A stretch of 64,000 nt of DNA from assembly GCA_963922205.1 (NCBI GenBank), contig CAWUHX010000145.1:806001-870000 (forward strand). The letters run 5' to 3'. The first letter of the stretch is position 1; each line of letters starts with the position of its first letter. A program made the translations under genes and the position numbers. Shown in pieces: positions 32,451 to 45,224 of this stretch. This stretch comes from Romanomermis culicivorax. Lineage: Eukaryota > Nematoda > Enoplea > Mermithida > Mermithidae. The notes under the pieces are model-generated. The model worked only from the letters and a program-made list of their open reading frames with translations, was not told where the DNA came from and did no database searches.

Positions 32451-33995
32451 CATGCATTGTTCAATTTTGGAATAAGTTAGCCCAGTCTGGGACGTGCTTA
32501 TACTTATAACATGTGCTGCTCACCAAGCATGCTCCGAGGAGTAGAAACATTTTTTACTATCTCGAGCCAATTTTTTGTGCTCGGGATTCTGCTCCAGCAT
32601 ATATTTTGCTCAGCTTTACTTGGAGCTGTGCTCGCCAAGCATCTCCAATCATAATCGGGGAGCATGGTCGCCAAGCCACGAACAGGAGTATGAACCAGGC
32701 TTTAGGGCCGAGCGAAGCTTAGCCACATAGGCGGGCGCTTAGCACCTGTCCGATTAGGAGCATCTTCAAAATGAAGTTCATTCTGGTATCAGTGCATGGA
32801 GTGTACAAAGATGGGTGTTTTTTCTGCATTTACCAGTTCACACATTCAAGTTTACACTTTTATACCTACGGTCAGTGCTTTTTAAGGGCACACCCATTAG
32901 CAGTGCTACCAATGGCAGTTTGACTCCATTAGCGCAAAAAAAGCACAACAGTTTCTTTATTTGTACATTAGTAGTCAAGTTATCAGTGTTTGTATTAAGC
33001 ATTATTGAGGAATGTGTTATTGTAAACTTGTTTCAAACCAAGACGACACTTCATAGTAAAACCTATATTCATCATTGTGAATTCTGAAATGAAAACTAGG
33101 TCATTTGCGAAATGAAAACTAGGTCAACAGTGCTTACTTGCAGTGCCTAAAGAATTTTTTAGGGTGGATGGCTGATGGACAGAGGCGGGTTAATTTTTAT
33201 GTGTTCCTTGCACATGAAGTAGGTAGCCTGGGTTGCCTATACATACATGCTGCGTATACCTTACACGTTAAAAAATTTGGAAAAATGTCATGGGTTGCTT
33301 AAGTGCATAAGCACCAGAACTTGCATATTTTTCACTACGAAATGAATTGCATAATTTTGCTTGAACTTGCTATCGGCTTATATTTTTTAACTGCATTGAT
33401 CATCGCAGCTGATAAGCTGTCGAAAAATATTAACTTTGTTGAGTTTTAGACTTCGTTGCTAAAAGGCATTCCGCTCCAGATTTTTTCGCCAAAATGCCAA
33501 TACCGAATTGGCGAAAAAACACATCGGCACCAACCTGAAATTGTTCTCACAGTAAACGATGCTTCACAGTAAACGAAGCGATTTCATGTTGTCAATCATC
33601 GATGTTTGAATGTTGATCAAACATGAAACAGTGCTATTGGTTACTATGCACATTTACCCATGTTCACTTGACATGAAAACTAAACCCACCATTATTAACA
33701 TGAAAATATCATGTATCTTTCACAACTTAAATGAATTCTACATGTAGTTTAAGTCGTTCATTTTTATAGAGTTGACTCAACTGCGTGGACGTTTTGGAAA
33801 AGTAAAAAACGATGCTAGCAGTGAAGAAAAAACTGTGGCAAGGTAGAAATATTCTGATTGCTTTTATCTGTTTGCTATGAGTAATTTTACTTGTGACGCG
33901 CTTATTACAATTGTAGGTGGCTTCCTAATAAAAAATTGCCTATATGAGCATGTAAATCTTACTTGCAGTAGTACTTTTAAGTCCGCGTAGTAGTT
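32451..33995. other. Gene-free stretch with a small hairpin
   Basis: No gene recognised. GC-richer words with CACCAAGCATGCTCC and CGCCAAGCATCTCC recur between 32520 and 32660. At about 33481-33521 TTTTTTCGCCAA faces TTGGCGAAAAAA across a short loop (12-bp stem). A short direct duplication (AAATGAAAACTAGGTCA) sits at about 33090-33125. Confidence 0.4.
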
Positions 33996-34074
33996 GTGGT
34001 GGACCATATGAGGCGTGCGGAGCCACCCAATATCACGTTCCACGGATCACATGACCTGTGGAAGCGAGTCCTTA

Positions 34075-34295
34075 CCGCCACTAGGTCCCTACTGCCACCG
34101 GATTCTCTATGGCCACCAAGGTCTTTACTGCTACCAAGGTCTCTACTGGCACCCCACCATGATTTTCTACAGCCACTAGGTCCCTACCACCACCAGGGTC
34201 TCTATCCCACCAAGGTCTCTACAGCCACTAGGTCTCTACCACAGCCATGGTCTTTACTGCCACCAAGGTCTCCACAGCCAGAGAGTCTCCACCCC
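34075..34295. repeat. Minisatellite, ~21-bp unit
   Basis: About ten degenerate copies of a unit close to GCCACCAAGGTCTCTACTGC. The unit is a multiple of three bases, which creates a Leu/Pro/Ser-rich open frame across the array that should not be taken as a gene. Confidence 0.75.
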
Positions 34296-34312
34296 TCACT
34301 ACGGTTTTACTC

Positions 34313-34565
34313 GTTTTTTACAAAACTTTTGCACAATTTTAGTGAGTAAAACTGTTAGATCGTTAGATCCTGTGCTGGGACTCTTGGAATCTAATGGTTT
34401 AACTCTTTTTTTACAAAATTCGTATACAATTTTAGTACATAAAATCGTTGGATCGTTAGACCCTAGACCTTTTGGAATCTAATGGTTTTTCAAGTTTTCA
34501 CAAAAATTCCACAATTTTTACAAAAAATTTTTCAGATTTTTGTATGTAAAACCACTAAGCCATAC
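34313..34565. repeat. Tandem repeat, ~105-bp unit, ~2.4 copies
   Basis: Units share TTTTTACAAAA, CACAATTTTAGT, GATCGTTAGA and TTGGAATCTAATGGTTT. It directly follows the minisatellite. Confidence 0.65.
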
Positions 34566-35234
34566 AACTTTAGAAAGGTTTTCAAATAGAAACTTACGTG
34601 ACATGTTAAAAGTGATAAATATGCTGAAACTTGACATGAAATATACAGTCTTACTGTTTTCTCTCTCAAAATGGAAAACAGTAGAATGAAAACTTTGAAA
34701 AGTACATGGTTTCATAACGTCAAAGAAAGCCAAAAAGCATAGTAAAAAGTAGACTACTCTATTTACAGAAGAAAAAATTTGGAACACAATGCTAGCTCAC
34801 ACAGAGAGAGTGCACAAAATGCTGGTAAACATTAGAAAAATTTTTATCAGTTAAAAATTATTTCAGCTTGGCGATTCTAGAAGAAACAAAACTGCTCTTG
34901 AAATTCTTAAGACACGATTTCTGAGAGATTCTACCTTCTGCTCCATTGACCTATGATAAGTTCAAAATTGATAATATCTGAAAAAAAGATATTTTGAGTA
35001 GTTTTACATGCTGAGCATCGTGAGAGCATTCATTCTGCGCAAAAATCAAAATTCACATAGCTACAGTACTTCAAAGTTTGGAATTTTTACATTTTTTGGC
35101 ATTTTTCACTCTGTACTCGTGTTTCGAAATATCACAGTTCAGAAAAGACGTGACTCTGAAGCCAAATGTTGAATGCATGCAGAAGACCATGTTCTATATG
35201 CCAGTATAAAGAACACTTTCTAATCTCTTACTTT
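34566..35234. other. Unassigned spacer
   Basis: No gene or repeat recognised. Confidence 0.4.
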
Positions 35235-36630
35235 ACACTTTTTATTTCATTTTAAAGTGTCAAAACCGATGTCAAGATAAACCGAAAAAGTCCTTTGGGG
35301 CCTATTTTGGGCACCTTCCCATAAGATGCCACAGATTTTTTTTCTTGATTTCTGTAGCCACTAATGTCTGACATATTGTGTTAAAATTTCAATCAAATTA
35401 ATGTACCATTTTGGGAGCTGTATGTGTCTACACATTCTGAAAGCTGATACAAAAATGCTGATTGACTACACTAAATATACCATCAATGAGATGCAGGAAA
35501 AATTCAAAACGTCCAGGATAAGACGAGTAAAAATAAAAGATGTGAGTCGAATCACTCGAAAAATTTCATCGATCAATTTACAATGGTTGCGCAACAGGAT
35601 GCCTCAGAAGAGATGCATCAAAAATTTATCTTTTCAGTAATTTGACCGGGTAAAATTGAAGCTGAGAGTTTAATGTTACAAAATAAATGTCGGCTGTCTG
35701 ACTATGACCTGTGTTATAAGCTGTGCGAAAGTGCTCTGTACTTAGAGGCATCCCGTTTCATACCACATGATGTTGGCCAAACGAAAATAGAGCAAAGGCA
35801 GCGCCCATCCAACAAAGCAAGAAGTATCCGAATAACTCCTGCCGTTTTTCTGTAAATGGATTTGAAACAATCGCTCAATTTCTGAAATAAAGAAAATTTT
35901 TGAACTTTTCGATTTTTTATTTGAAGCAATTCGTTTAGAAACCATCAAACTTAGATCGATGAAAATTTGCCCGGAATTCAAGTCACATTTTTTCTCATAA
36001 TATATTGGGTTAGGAGACATTCTGTGTTCCCAGAGCTTCATTGATGCGACATTTATCCAGATTCAAAAACGCATTTGAATGACAGTACAGTGTATGCAAA
36101 TGTCTACAGCTGTCAAAACGGCACATGATGATGAGATGTTACTTTCCCAGCTACTGTAACAATGTATGAACTAAAGAATAAAAAGATAAAATTCTGCAGA
36201 ATCGTAGGTGAAGGTACTCGGGAGTGCCTCTAAGCAGGAGTTTTCTTTATTTTTGCTTCTAATTTTATTCTAACTTTCTTGCAGAGAATAAAATGTTTGC
36301 TTGTGAAACAATTAATACATCAAACTATAGTCTGTTAGTTATTTGATAATTCTACAGTATACGTAATGAATATATCACAAGGGGTAGACAAGGGCCACCT
36401 GGCACATAGAATGATTTCTATAAAATTTTCATAAGTATGCCTTCTTCATAGCAGTGCAGCTCCCAAAACGGTACAAAAATTTTGATGAAAATTTAACCAA
36501 CGCACTAAAAATGGATGAGCTACAATATAAGAAAATAAAGTTCTGCGGCTTCCGACTGGAAGGTGTTCGGGAGTGACCATGAACAACATTTTTTCAATTT
36601 TGACGGCTCATTTTCGACACTTTAAACTTT
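35235..36630. mobile_element. Inverted-repeat element, unclassified
   Basis: The left part (about 35235-35425) recurs in reverse complement at about 36440-36630: both hold TTTAAAGTGTC near the outer side, a CACCTTCC word, and TACCATTTTGGGAGCTG / CAGCTCCCAAAACGGTAC on the inner side. A third partial copy of the right-arm sequence occurs at about 36190-36300. The ~1 kb centre has a short basic ORF (35401-35640) with no recognised domain. Probably a diverged DNA transposon or palindromic MITE. Confidence 0.5.
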
Positions 36631-38394
36631 ATGAAAGAGTGTAATATGCAATTATTTGCTGTAAATGTTACATCAGAAGAGAGCTTATTTCCTCATCTGT
36701 TAAATGAATATTCATTCACCAAATAAGATCAATCCGATCTTGAAATATGGCTTAGCTAGCAAGACCACTGAAAAGTGGCAAAAAATCATCAATTTTCAAA
36801 CTTTTACGTACTGTAGCGGCGCGAATCTTCGTTTACAAGCAAAACAAATGGTACCATGGAACTCAGCGGACTATGTGCATTCGGGATAAAAATTTTTTCG
36901 AAGTCTCGAAATTTTCGTAAACGAATAAGAAATGAGTGAACAAAAAAAGAGATATTGCCAATGTCATATCCTGAAAAATGTTAGACACGTTGCTTTACTG
37001 TATTTTCAAAAACATCAACTGAATTTTGCTGCTTTATCAAATGATGTTTGGAGCAGGAATGGATGGACAAAGGCTATAAACAAAAACTGAGAATTTGAAT
37101 AGTTTAGTACAGGATAATTTATAAAAATTCAAAACATGGACAATCACAAGGTAACTAAAAATGCCGGCCAAATATTCAAGCGCAATGGATAGTTTGAGGA
37201 CAAAGCATTAAATTTGAAAACTCAAATACAAAGTGGCATGTAGAATCGAAGATATAATAATTTATATTGTCAAAAAAATTCTGCAATTTTTATAGTATAA
37301 TCAATTCAAATTCTACAGTGAAGGCGTATTTTTCTTAATAATACCGTTTTTATTTACAGACGACACTGTCTAGAAAAATCGAAAGGTAAAGCACAAATAA
37401 AAGTTTCAAACCACATAGTATCACGCAGTAGTTAGAATTATGCATTTATAATTTATGTCAGTCGTCTACGCGTTTATTATGCAGTTTTTGAAAAAAAAAC
37501 AAAAAAGTATCATGAATAGCAAAAAATGGGAAAGGGTTGAAATTTGATATTAATACTACCAAGCATGCACACAAAGCTCGTTGGTAGTTCATTTTCTTCT
37601 GCTAAGTAGTAGATCTTCATAACTCTCTCTCATAGATTTGGATTTTATGTTTTGGATTTATGCAGGAATTTATATTTCTAGGGGTACGACATGGTCGTAG
37701 TTGTGCATTTTTAGTATAAACAAAGTTCTATATATACTTTTTTACAGTTTATCTGGACGGTTAAAATAGTGTTAAAATTTAATAGGGTTAAAATTTCTCA
37801 CTTTATTACAAAAAATGGGCTCTTTCTGAGCTCAACATAGTTATATATTGTATAATGGAATTGAAATTTATATGCTAGTTTGCCGTATTAAAATTGTAAA
37901 AATGTGAGTTACAGTCTACATATTTTGTCGTAAAAAGCATAAATTTGACGAAAAATTTTTTGCTGTATAGAGTCTTACTGTATTCCCATAGAGTTGCAGA
38001 ATCGTAAAAGATCGATGATTTCAATTGAAAAACATAACAAGTATTTTTGAATAAAAAACTGAATGGGAAAACGTTCAAAAGACAACATCGGTATGGACAA
38101 ATCAAATTTGAAAATTAGTCTTGAGTTTCAAATTTTCCATATTTGACTTATTTTTATACTCTATCAAATAATGCGAAGCACGTTCGCCTGCTACTCTCAG
38201 TTATAATTTTATTCAAAACCAAAACGTCTGCACTTACTGACATGGATGGAGCAAAATCGAAAAATACTGAAATCTGAAAGTTAGGTTTTGATTTTAAATT
38301 TTAAATAGTTTAAAAATTAAATTTTAATCTATTGAATAATATAAAGCACACCCGCCTGCAACTTTATGTGGAAACTGTAAAATCGATGAAATTG
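36631..38394. other. Gene-free AT-rich stretch
   Basis: About 1.8 kb without a recognisable gene. Only a weak direct repeat was noticed: AATGCGAAGCACGTTCGCCTGC (about 38170) against AATATAAAGCACACCCGCCTGC (about 38338), 170 bp apart. Confidence 0.4.
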
Positions 38395-39708
38395 ATGAAA
38401 ACTATTCAACAACAGAAGGGGAATGCTTAGCGGTTGTGTATGGTTTTAAACAGTGTAGGCATTATGTAATCGGATTTAATGTCACAATAAGAACAGGTCA
38501 CAAACCTCTAACAGCAAAATCAAAGACTATTGAAATGGGCGCTATATATCGGTCAATTTAGTTACACAATTTAATACATAGCTAGAAGAGAAAATGTGTT
38601 TGCTGACTTCTTATCAAGATCAGAGGAAAAAAATAAATTGAAACCAAAACGAGAAAAAAAACAAAGATGAATTTAAAGGAAATGAAGAATTGCAAACAAC
38701 AGGTGAATGCATGGCGGTTACTCGAGCTGTGAGGCGACAAATGTTGGAGCCAGAATCACAAGAAATATTCATTGACCCACCACCTCCAACACAGAAAGAA
38801 ATTGACCCAATTCCCGAAGAAGCAAAGAAAGAAGCAGATATATTCTCTCTCATTTTAATTAAGAAGCAACAAAAATTGGATCGGGATGAATTAGCAGATA
38901 TTTTCAAGAACATTGGAGAAAATAGCCCAAAAGAGTACTTTAATAGTTTTCACTTTAAAAAACGGGTACTATATTGTGAGAATATACATGGAAAAAATCG
39001 ATTGGTGATCCCGATGAAACTTAGATACCTGATTTTACACCAATATCATGGGGATACTTTAGTTGGTCATCAGGGAATAGATTGTATAATTTTCCTAATT
39101 GGAAACTGGTTTTGGTGGCTGAATATGGAAAATGATATAATTAATTGGATTAAATCATGCATGGTATGTCCAGTAATGAACCCCATTCAGCCATTGAACC
39201 TGATACCCGTGTCCTACCCATGGGAAATAGTAGCCACGGATGATGTCAGCATTTCGCCATTGAGAGAAAAACGACCTTATGTGATAGTTTTCATGGATTA
39301 CTTCACAAAATGTGTCGAGGGGAAGTGTATACTGGATAAAAAAAGCTGAAACAATTGTAAAGGCGTTTATGGAGAAAGTTGTGTATACCCCCAAGAAATG
39401 CCCAAACATCTATTAAGCGATCAAGGGTCTGCTTATATGTCACAATTGATGACAGATGTTTGTCGAGTGTGCAAGATAAAGAAAATTAATACTACACCAT
39501 ACCATCCACAATTCAATGGTAAGGTGGATCGATTTAACAGGACACTGATAGAACAAATCGGAAGAGTGGCAATAATGGACCCTGATGATTGGCCTCATTA
39601 TCTAGAACAAATATTATTCGCTTATGGAGTTACTCTGCGTAAAATGGTGAAACACTTGCCCCTTAGCCTCTTATACAATCATTCCAATTGGATTAGGAAA
39701 TAGCATGA
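38395..39708 (+). pseudogene. pol: Ty3/gypsy RNase H and integrase relic
   Basis: The RNase H end is seen as TTEGECLAVVYGFKQCRHYV, TGHKPLTA and, after a stop, RRENVFADFLSR. A ~90-codon linker follows, then the integrase zinc-binding HHCC region (HQYHGDTLVGHQG, then CMVCPVM) and the catalytic core with WEIVATDDVS, YVIVFMDYFTKC, LLSDQGSAYMS and PYHPQFNGKVDRFNRTL. In the last motif the usual catalytic Glu is Asp. Stops and two frameshifts around 39340-39400 break the frame. Reverse transcriptase and protease are missing upstream and no LTR was found, so this is a fragment. Confidence 0.8.
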
Positions 39709-40222
39709 CCGATAATTATCCAAAATGATTGTGAAACTTACATAATATATGCTAACGAAACATCTCCTTAGCACATATAAAATAATCAATGAAAACCTCC
39801 AGTATATGAACTCCCGAGTTTTATTGTATGTAATAATCCAAGTCCAGACCCATTCCTGACATCATTATCTTTGTATACCACTCTCATAATGGAAATACTT
39901 TTTAGATTTGAATTTGAAAGATTTACTTTCTCCATTTTAATTTATGCCAAATTCAAGAACAGCAAGATTATACCAACTTTGTACTCAGTGGTAGGTTACG
40001 AAGAAAATTATATTTCAAAGAAGATGTACCCATTGGGACTCTAAATTGATCAGCCAGCAATTTATATGGATTTTGGGTGTTTGTGAGCCTGATCAACTCT
40101 CTTATGTCCAAATTTATTCTTGAGTGTTTGAGTCATTTTTAAAAATAGTATTCGCCTAAAAATTTTCAAAAATTGGTAATTCAAAAATTGGCTAAAAATT
40201 TTAAGATTATAATATTCGTCGT
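39709..40222. other. Gap between integrase relic and next coding relic
   Basis: Mostly non-coding. A ~35-codon open stretch ending near 40045 contains FVLSGRLRRKLYFKEDVPIG; it may be a remnant of a C-terminal retroelement domain, but this is not supported further. Confidence 0.3.
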
Positions 40223-41459
40223 ATGATTCCTTCGATAGATATATTGAACTATCTTTCTTCCTTATTCGGTACACCACAGATTGTGATTGAAGAGCCGATA
40301 CTATTGAGTACGGAAAATAAAAAGCTATTTATTACCAGCATCAATGATTCGGGATTCAGGGGAAGAACAGTTTTAGCCCTGGACACGCACAGAGAGTCGA
40401 AGAAAACATAAAGTAGTGAGCGCCAAAGCATTGGACGCCCTAAGACTCCTAACTATTTCCACAATGACAGGAAAAACCTTCATTGTTGATTTAAAATTAT
40501 GAGAGAAGGAACATTTTTGGAAAATCTAAGGGACAATATTACGGCAAGACAACATAATCATTGGATTTCATAATTAAGACAATATAACACTCCTACTCAC
40601 GAAATACAGATATTTGAAGGCCGAAAGGGAACAGGCAAGGAAGCAGCATGAAAATATTGACTATATTTTATCCTGTTGCGTTTATGACCTAGAGTCGGTC
40701 ATAAACGAGATGGACAAACCAAAAGCAAGAATGATAGCTATCAGCCCCGAGGCACTCAACCTAAAAGTGTTGATTACAGAATTAATGTTCTTATGGGCTG
40801 CCGCCTACCAAATTTCGTGGGGGCAATTGGATCTGCTCGAATGTAGGTAACTCAGACTTACTATCGGACAATGTCTTGGGCTATGCAACATTAGATGCAA
40901 GAGATTCTTTGTTGTGTTTCTGGTCCTTTTGGGCTATGGTGTTATTCAAGATTTGCAAAATTGTTTCCAACTATTTCCTCATCATACAATCGAACCAGAA
41001 TTGATCGCCGATTTGACAAGAAGATTTCGCGAAACTTTTGAAGATAAAGAAAGACAGGAAGATTAGAAAGGAGCCTACAGAACGCTGGAAATATCAGATA
41101 GCATGTCCGCACTAGACTTTATGATGCGAGACGAGGCCATATCAACCTTCAAGATCACAGAAGAGCAAGTTTCTGAAGAGTTTTACTGCCCACCAAATAT
41201 TTCCAATTCCGACGCTCAGCTGGAGCCAGTACCCAGAAGATGGTATCCTTGGATTGAAAGAAAATTGAAGACACCAAAGAAAAAGAAGGTTCGCGGCAAA
41301 AATGGAGAGCCCGAATGTGATCTAGACGTGTACGACTTCATGGCATCGAAATCAGTTGTAACGGGTGGAGAGACAAAAGATATCAAAAATGGAAGGCTGC
41401 GGCAAGGTGTCGTCAGTTGTCAAACAATATTCGAGAACGCACCAATGTTTGATGAATAA
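40223..41459 (+). pseudogene. Unidentified multi-frame coding relic
   Basis: About 1.2 kb with plus-strand coding character spread over shifting frames: IEEPILLSTENKKLFITSIN (40223 on), then ALDALRLLTISTMTGKTFIV, then HENIDYILSCCVYDLESVIN and MIAISPEALNLKVLITELMF with FLWAAAYQISWGQLDLLEC, then FPHHTIEPELIADLTRRF, then DSMSALDFMMRDEAISTFKI and a basic C-terminal region (ERKLKTPKKKKVRGKNGE). Internal stops occur at 40848-40850 and near 41067. I do not recognise the family. It follows the gypsy integrase relic and could be a third ORF of that element, an endogenous viral fragment, for example of a nucleoprotein, or a dead host gene; none of these is established. Confidence 0.4.
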
Positions 41460-41866
41460 TCATAAATTTTATCTTCTTTTCGAGGAATCGGGAAAGCATA
41501 TTCATGATGCACTAAAGCATGTTTCGAGGAATCAGAACCTTTATCCCCTTTTCTAGGAATCGGGACTTTCGAGGGAAAGGGACGTTCGAGGAATAGGGAT
41601 ACAACCGATTCGAACATCAAAATTAAAAAAAGTTGCCAAAGTCCATGACGATTATTTTTATCTAAATAGAACATGAGAAACAAAAGCTGCGTGTTTAATT
41701 GTGCTGCTTTATTAGGAATCATAAAAGTTAAAGACACAGAGTCCGTGTACGCTATACATGACTAATGGGTGCCATTGTTCCAGCATGCAGTATCGGGCAT
41801 GATACCACAAGTCAAAACTGAACATGAAATGTAAAGAAAAATTTCCTATTCTTCATATATTATCTT
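41460..41866. other. Unassigned spacer with a short internal repeat
   Basis: At about 41482-41600 CGAGGAATCGGGA-type words repeat about five times at 20-60-bp spacing. No gene. Confidence 0.4.
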
Positions 41867-42425
41867 GGGCCGATTTCACTAAAGTGGTTTGAGCCCGAGC
41901 TCGAGATTATTTCGACCACAAAGAAATAAACCTCGGTTTCAGTGCTTTCACTAACGTCGATATCATCTCGAGCTCGGGTTCAAGTCCCAGTTCGAGATGT
42001 CGGGTGTCACTAATATTTTTCATTTAATCCTGATCCTGACGTCGGTTTCAGTCACACACAAAGGTCAACTTTCTAGCGAGCCGGTTTAAGTCGGAACTTT
42101 TTTGGTTTTTTTGTCACCGTTGATTGTTAAAAATGAATTTTTTGCATTATCGATTGATAAATTCCAAAAAACGTCCCTCTTCGCTTTTTCTTTAGTTTTG
42201 CAATTTTTCTTACATATGACGAAGTGTCACATTTTGCCTTTTTTTTATCAGTATGGTTGTGATTATTTCGAGCTGAGGCTTAAACCTCAGGTACAGCTTA
42301 TCCCCAGCTCAAACTTTGTAGTGAAATCCGAAAAAGATTAAACCGATGTAGCGCTTAGCTGAAACGTTTCAAGCACTTAATACCAACGTCGGGATGATCC
42401 TCAGTTTCAATTACTGAAACCGGCC
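41867..42425. mobile_element. MITE family M2, copy 2
   Basis: Begins GGGCCGATTTCACTAAAG and ends TTACTGAAACCGGCC, with the same GAGCTCG-rich interior and CATTTAATCCTGATCC as the copy at 21854-22678, but about 265 bp shorter. Confidence 0.7.
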
Positions 42426-43541
42426 ATTTTTATACCACGAAATATATATATTTTATAAATTTGGTGGCTATGTAATTTAGTTAAGTAAATCTTATTAAAG
42501 AACTCGATTCCCTAGATAGAATTAATTGGAAAAGTTTTGATAGGGTAGGTAGATATGCTATAAAAAACATCTCAGATCCACTATAGTCCGTTCATTCTCA
42601 CATGCGGCACAGAAAACAAAGGAATTCAGAGAAATCCGAGAACAGAGGACAACCATGAATCCCAAGCCAGTGATGTGGACTAGTTCAGTTTCATCCAAAG
42701 CCGATTTGATTCCTATGAATAGAACGACTCTATTGGACTTCTGGATTGAAATCGCGATGTATTGTCACGCAATGCTGTCAACATTCTGCAACTTGCGAAA
42801 AAAAGTTCACTTTTCCGCAAGAAAATGATTTTTGTTTGATATTTCGATTAAATATGCTATTGTCATGTTTTCAAGAACTATTTTTCCGTTAGGCGGAAAG
42901 CCGAGATTAGGAAAAGATCGTACAATCGCACAGCTTGGCTGCAATTGGTTCAAGTCACCTCTTCAAAATTTCTTGCATGCCTGTGATGGTAAAATGTTTT
43001 GCGTGGAAAGCAAAAAACTTTCCTTTTCTCTGAGGTAAGCAGGTCAATGAAACGCAAAAAAGGGAGTTCAAAAAGTGGGCCGAAAAAATAAAACTCTATC
43101 AAAAGTTTAGATCTCACTCCTGAATGTTGGGACAACACTAGCTGAAACAATGTGATAATGCTTTTGAGCAACATTGTAATAGTCTACGCCAGGCGCTTAA
43201 TGACGAGCATCGGTCGAGTCGGATGATTCAACACAGAGCAGTATGCTTCTGATGCTGTCAAATAAAATTGGAAAGTGATGGCGAATCCACTGATGTATAG
43301 TCTATTTTTTTACAAAATGGTTCTAAAACGAAGAATGCCACATTATATGCTCTGAACTCAAAATCTCCAACTTGAACTTTTCAGGGCAAAATTTTGTTCT
43401 CAAATAAAATTACTCAGCGTTAGTTGAGTTTTGTCGCAAATTTTCATTTCCATATGATTTACGGTTCGTTGAAAATGCATAAAATATAAATTAGTACTGG
43501 CATTAATTATTTGAGGGCATTCCGAGGAAAACAGAGACTTA
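42426..43541. other. Unassigned spacer
   Basis: No gene recognised; short ORFs here lack any motif or splice context. Confidence 0.4.
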
Positions 43542-43543
43542 TA

Positions 43544-44307
43544 CAGGCTGAGCCAAAAAAAAGGGCGACCGGTACTGACTTCCATAACTTTCAAACGGGT
43601 GAAGCTTTTTTAATGCGGTTTCCTGCCATCGATAGGTCAAACATCTGGCATAAAAATTGCAAAGTTTCAGCCAGGCTGCTCGCATATTGATTGACTAGAA
43701 TTGAAAATACTAAACGTCAGCTTCTTTCGAACAAATTTTGCAAAATTGACAAAAATTGACATAATGTTTTACAACAGGAAAGTACAATAGATCCAATCAT
43801 TAGAACCATATAACAGCTGGAAACTACAAAAGAATCGTTTTATTGTGTCCTAGATCGTGTGTCACCAATAATTTCAATCGTTTTTCGATCTGGTCAATGA
43901 CAGAATTGATATTGTCTTGATTTTGCATTTTTTCAAATTTCAAAACAAAAGCTCTTGATTTTGGCGAAATTTTGCTCCATATTGAAACAAGAAGTTAATG
44001 ATTTTAAACTGCGTGTAAATTATAAATCTGGGTGACTTTTGAGGTATTATTGTGTGTAAAAATCTTCACAAAACTTTTCTCACAGTAAGACAACTTTTAC
44101 TTTGATTTTACAATTTTTACTTTTTGAAAAATGACTACTTTAATTAAATTTCCGTTTGTATAGTAACTGTAAACGCTAGGAGCATAAAATTTGGCCTTTA
44201 ATCAAAGATAAACAGAACATTCTAATGCAGCAGTCCTTATTAAAAAAGTTTTATCCGTTCAAAAGTTATGGTAGTCAGCACCGGTCGCCTTTTTTTGGCT
44301 CACGCTG
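43544..44307. mobile_element. TA-flanked MITE, Tc1/mariner-like ends
   Basis: Left end CAGGCTGAGCCAAAAAAAAG, then GGGCGACCGGTACTGACT; the right end is the reverse complement (AGTCAGCACCGGTCGCC, TTTTTTTGGCTCACGCTG). Inverted repeats run about 70 bp, with TA on both sides. 764 bp, no transposase ORF. Confidence 0.75.
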
Positions 44308-44329
44308 TATATGCATAAATGTGTGTATG

Positions 44330-44640
44330 TTCTTCCTCATTATTCAGCTTCAGAAAAATAATGTTATATGCTTAGTCAAATTACACGGTGCCTTGAATCT
44401 TTTGCTGAAGAATAACAACACGTGGGCCATGTAAGAATATTCTGCAAAATATTTATCTAGTGCCGTGATAGTTTGTTTTGTGTAATCGCAGTATTTTATT
44501 CGTTTTGCTGCAATGAGAAAACATTTTATCAATCCCGTTCAGTTCCTGTGGACTAATGGTAATTTTGTGTTGAACTCGGAAATTACAAATCCGTCAATAT
44601 GCAGAAAAATGTCAGATTACAAAAGCAAGAAGTATAACAA
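44330..44640 (+). repeat. Dispersed repeat R4, copy 4
   Basis: Direct copy of the sequence at 7905-8260, starting about 20 bp after the TA-flanked MITE. Includes CAGCTTCAGAAAAATAATG and CGTTTTGCTGCAATGAGAAA. Confidence 0.6.
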
Positions 44641-44649
44641 TAAATCCCA

Positions 44650-44825
44650 AAACAGAAGTACAGTCGGCGACAGTCGCCAATTGTCCATGACTGTCATTGA
44701 TTGTCGGCGACAAAAATCCTAGGATTTTTTCACTTCTGAATTGGGCTTTCTGCAAATTGCCCATTCATTCCTTAGAATCGCCGACTGTCGCCAATTGTCG
44801 GTGACAAAAGTCCAAGTATTTTTTA
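44650..44825. repeat. Short duplicated CGACAGTCGCCAATTGTC repeat
   Basis: CGACAGTCGCCAATTGTC at about 44668 recurs as CGACTGTCGCCAATTGTC at about 44781, each followed by GGCGACAAAAATCC or GGTGACAAAAGTCC; an intervening GATTGTCGGCGACA adds inverted symmetry. A small palindromic element is possible. Confidence 0.5.
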
Positions 44826-45224
44826 GTCCTGAATAGGCCATAACAGTGATAAGTGATACTAGAGGAATGTAACATTGTAGAATGCTATAAAAAAACCTCT
44901 CGGTTTAACTTCTTGATTACGTTATAAGTAGTAGAGCATTTTCCCTTGAAATTCAAGGGCAATCAACGAAAGTTTATAACTCGTGATACGTATAAGTTTT
45001 CAAAAATGTTGTTTTCGAATTTAGCCTGCTTGGGAAAGGGTATTCTCATGTGAGCGATTCTCAAGTGAGTGAATTCCCAGATGGGCAAATTCTCAATTGA
45101 GCATAAGAATCTAACGCGCAATGCCAATTAATCGAAGTTAAGTTGCTTCCTTTCTTGCAGACGGGTAAGGTAGTGAATGAACATTATATGGAAGTTTTGG
45201 AGTGAGAATAAATTTGAAAAATAG
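44826..45224. other. Unassigned spacer
   Basis: No gene; a few TCTCAAGTGAG / TCTCAATTGAG words near 45060-45105 only. Confidence 0.4.

Noticed and set aside
33996-34349. 117-codon Leu/Pro/Ser-rich ORF
   Set aside because: It is a by-product of a 21-bp minisatellite whose unit length is a multiple of three.
42600-43060. Possible host gene with short exons
   Set aside because: ORFs are short, no consistent splice pairing joins them, and no motif is seen.
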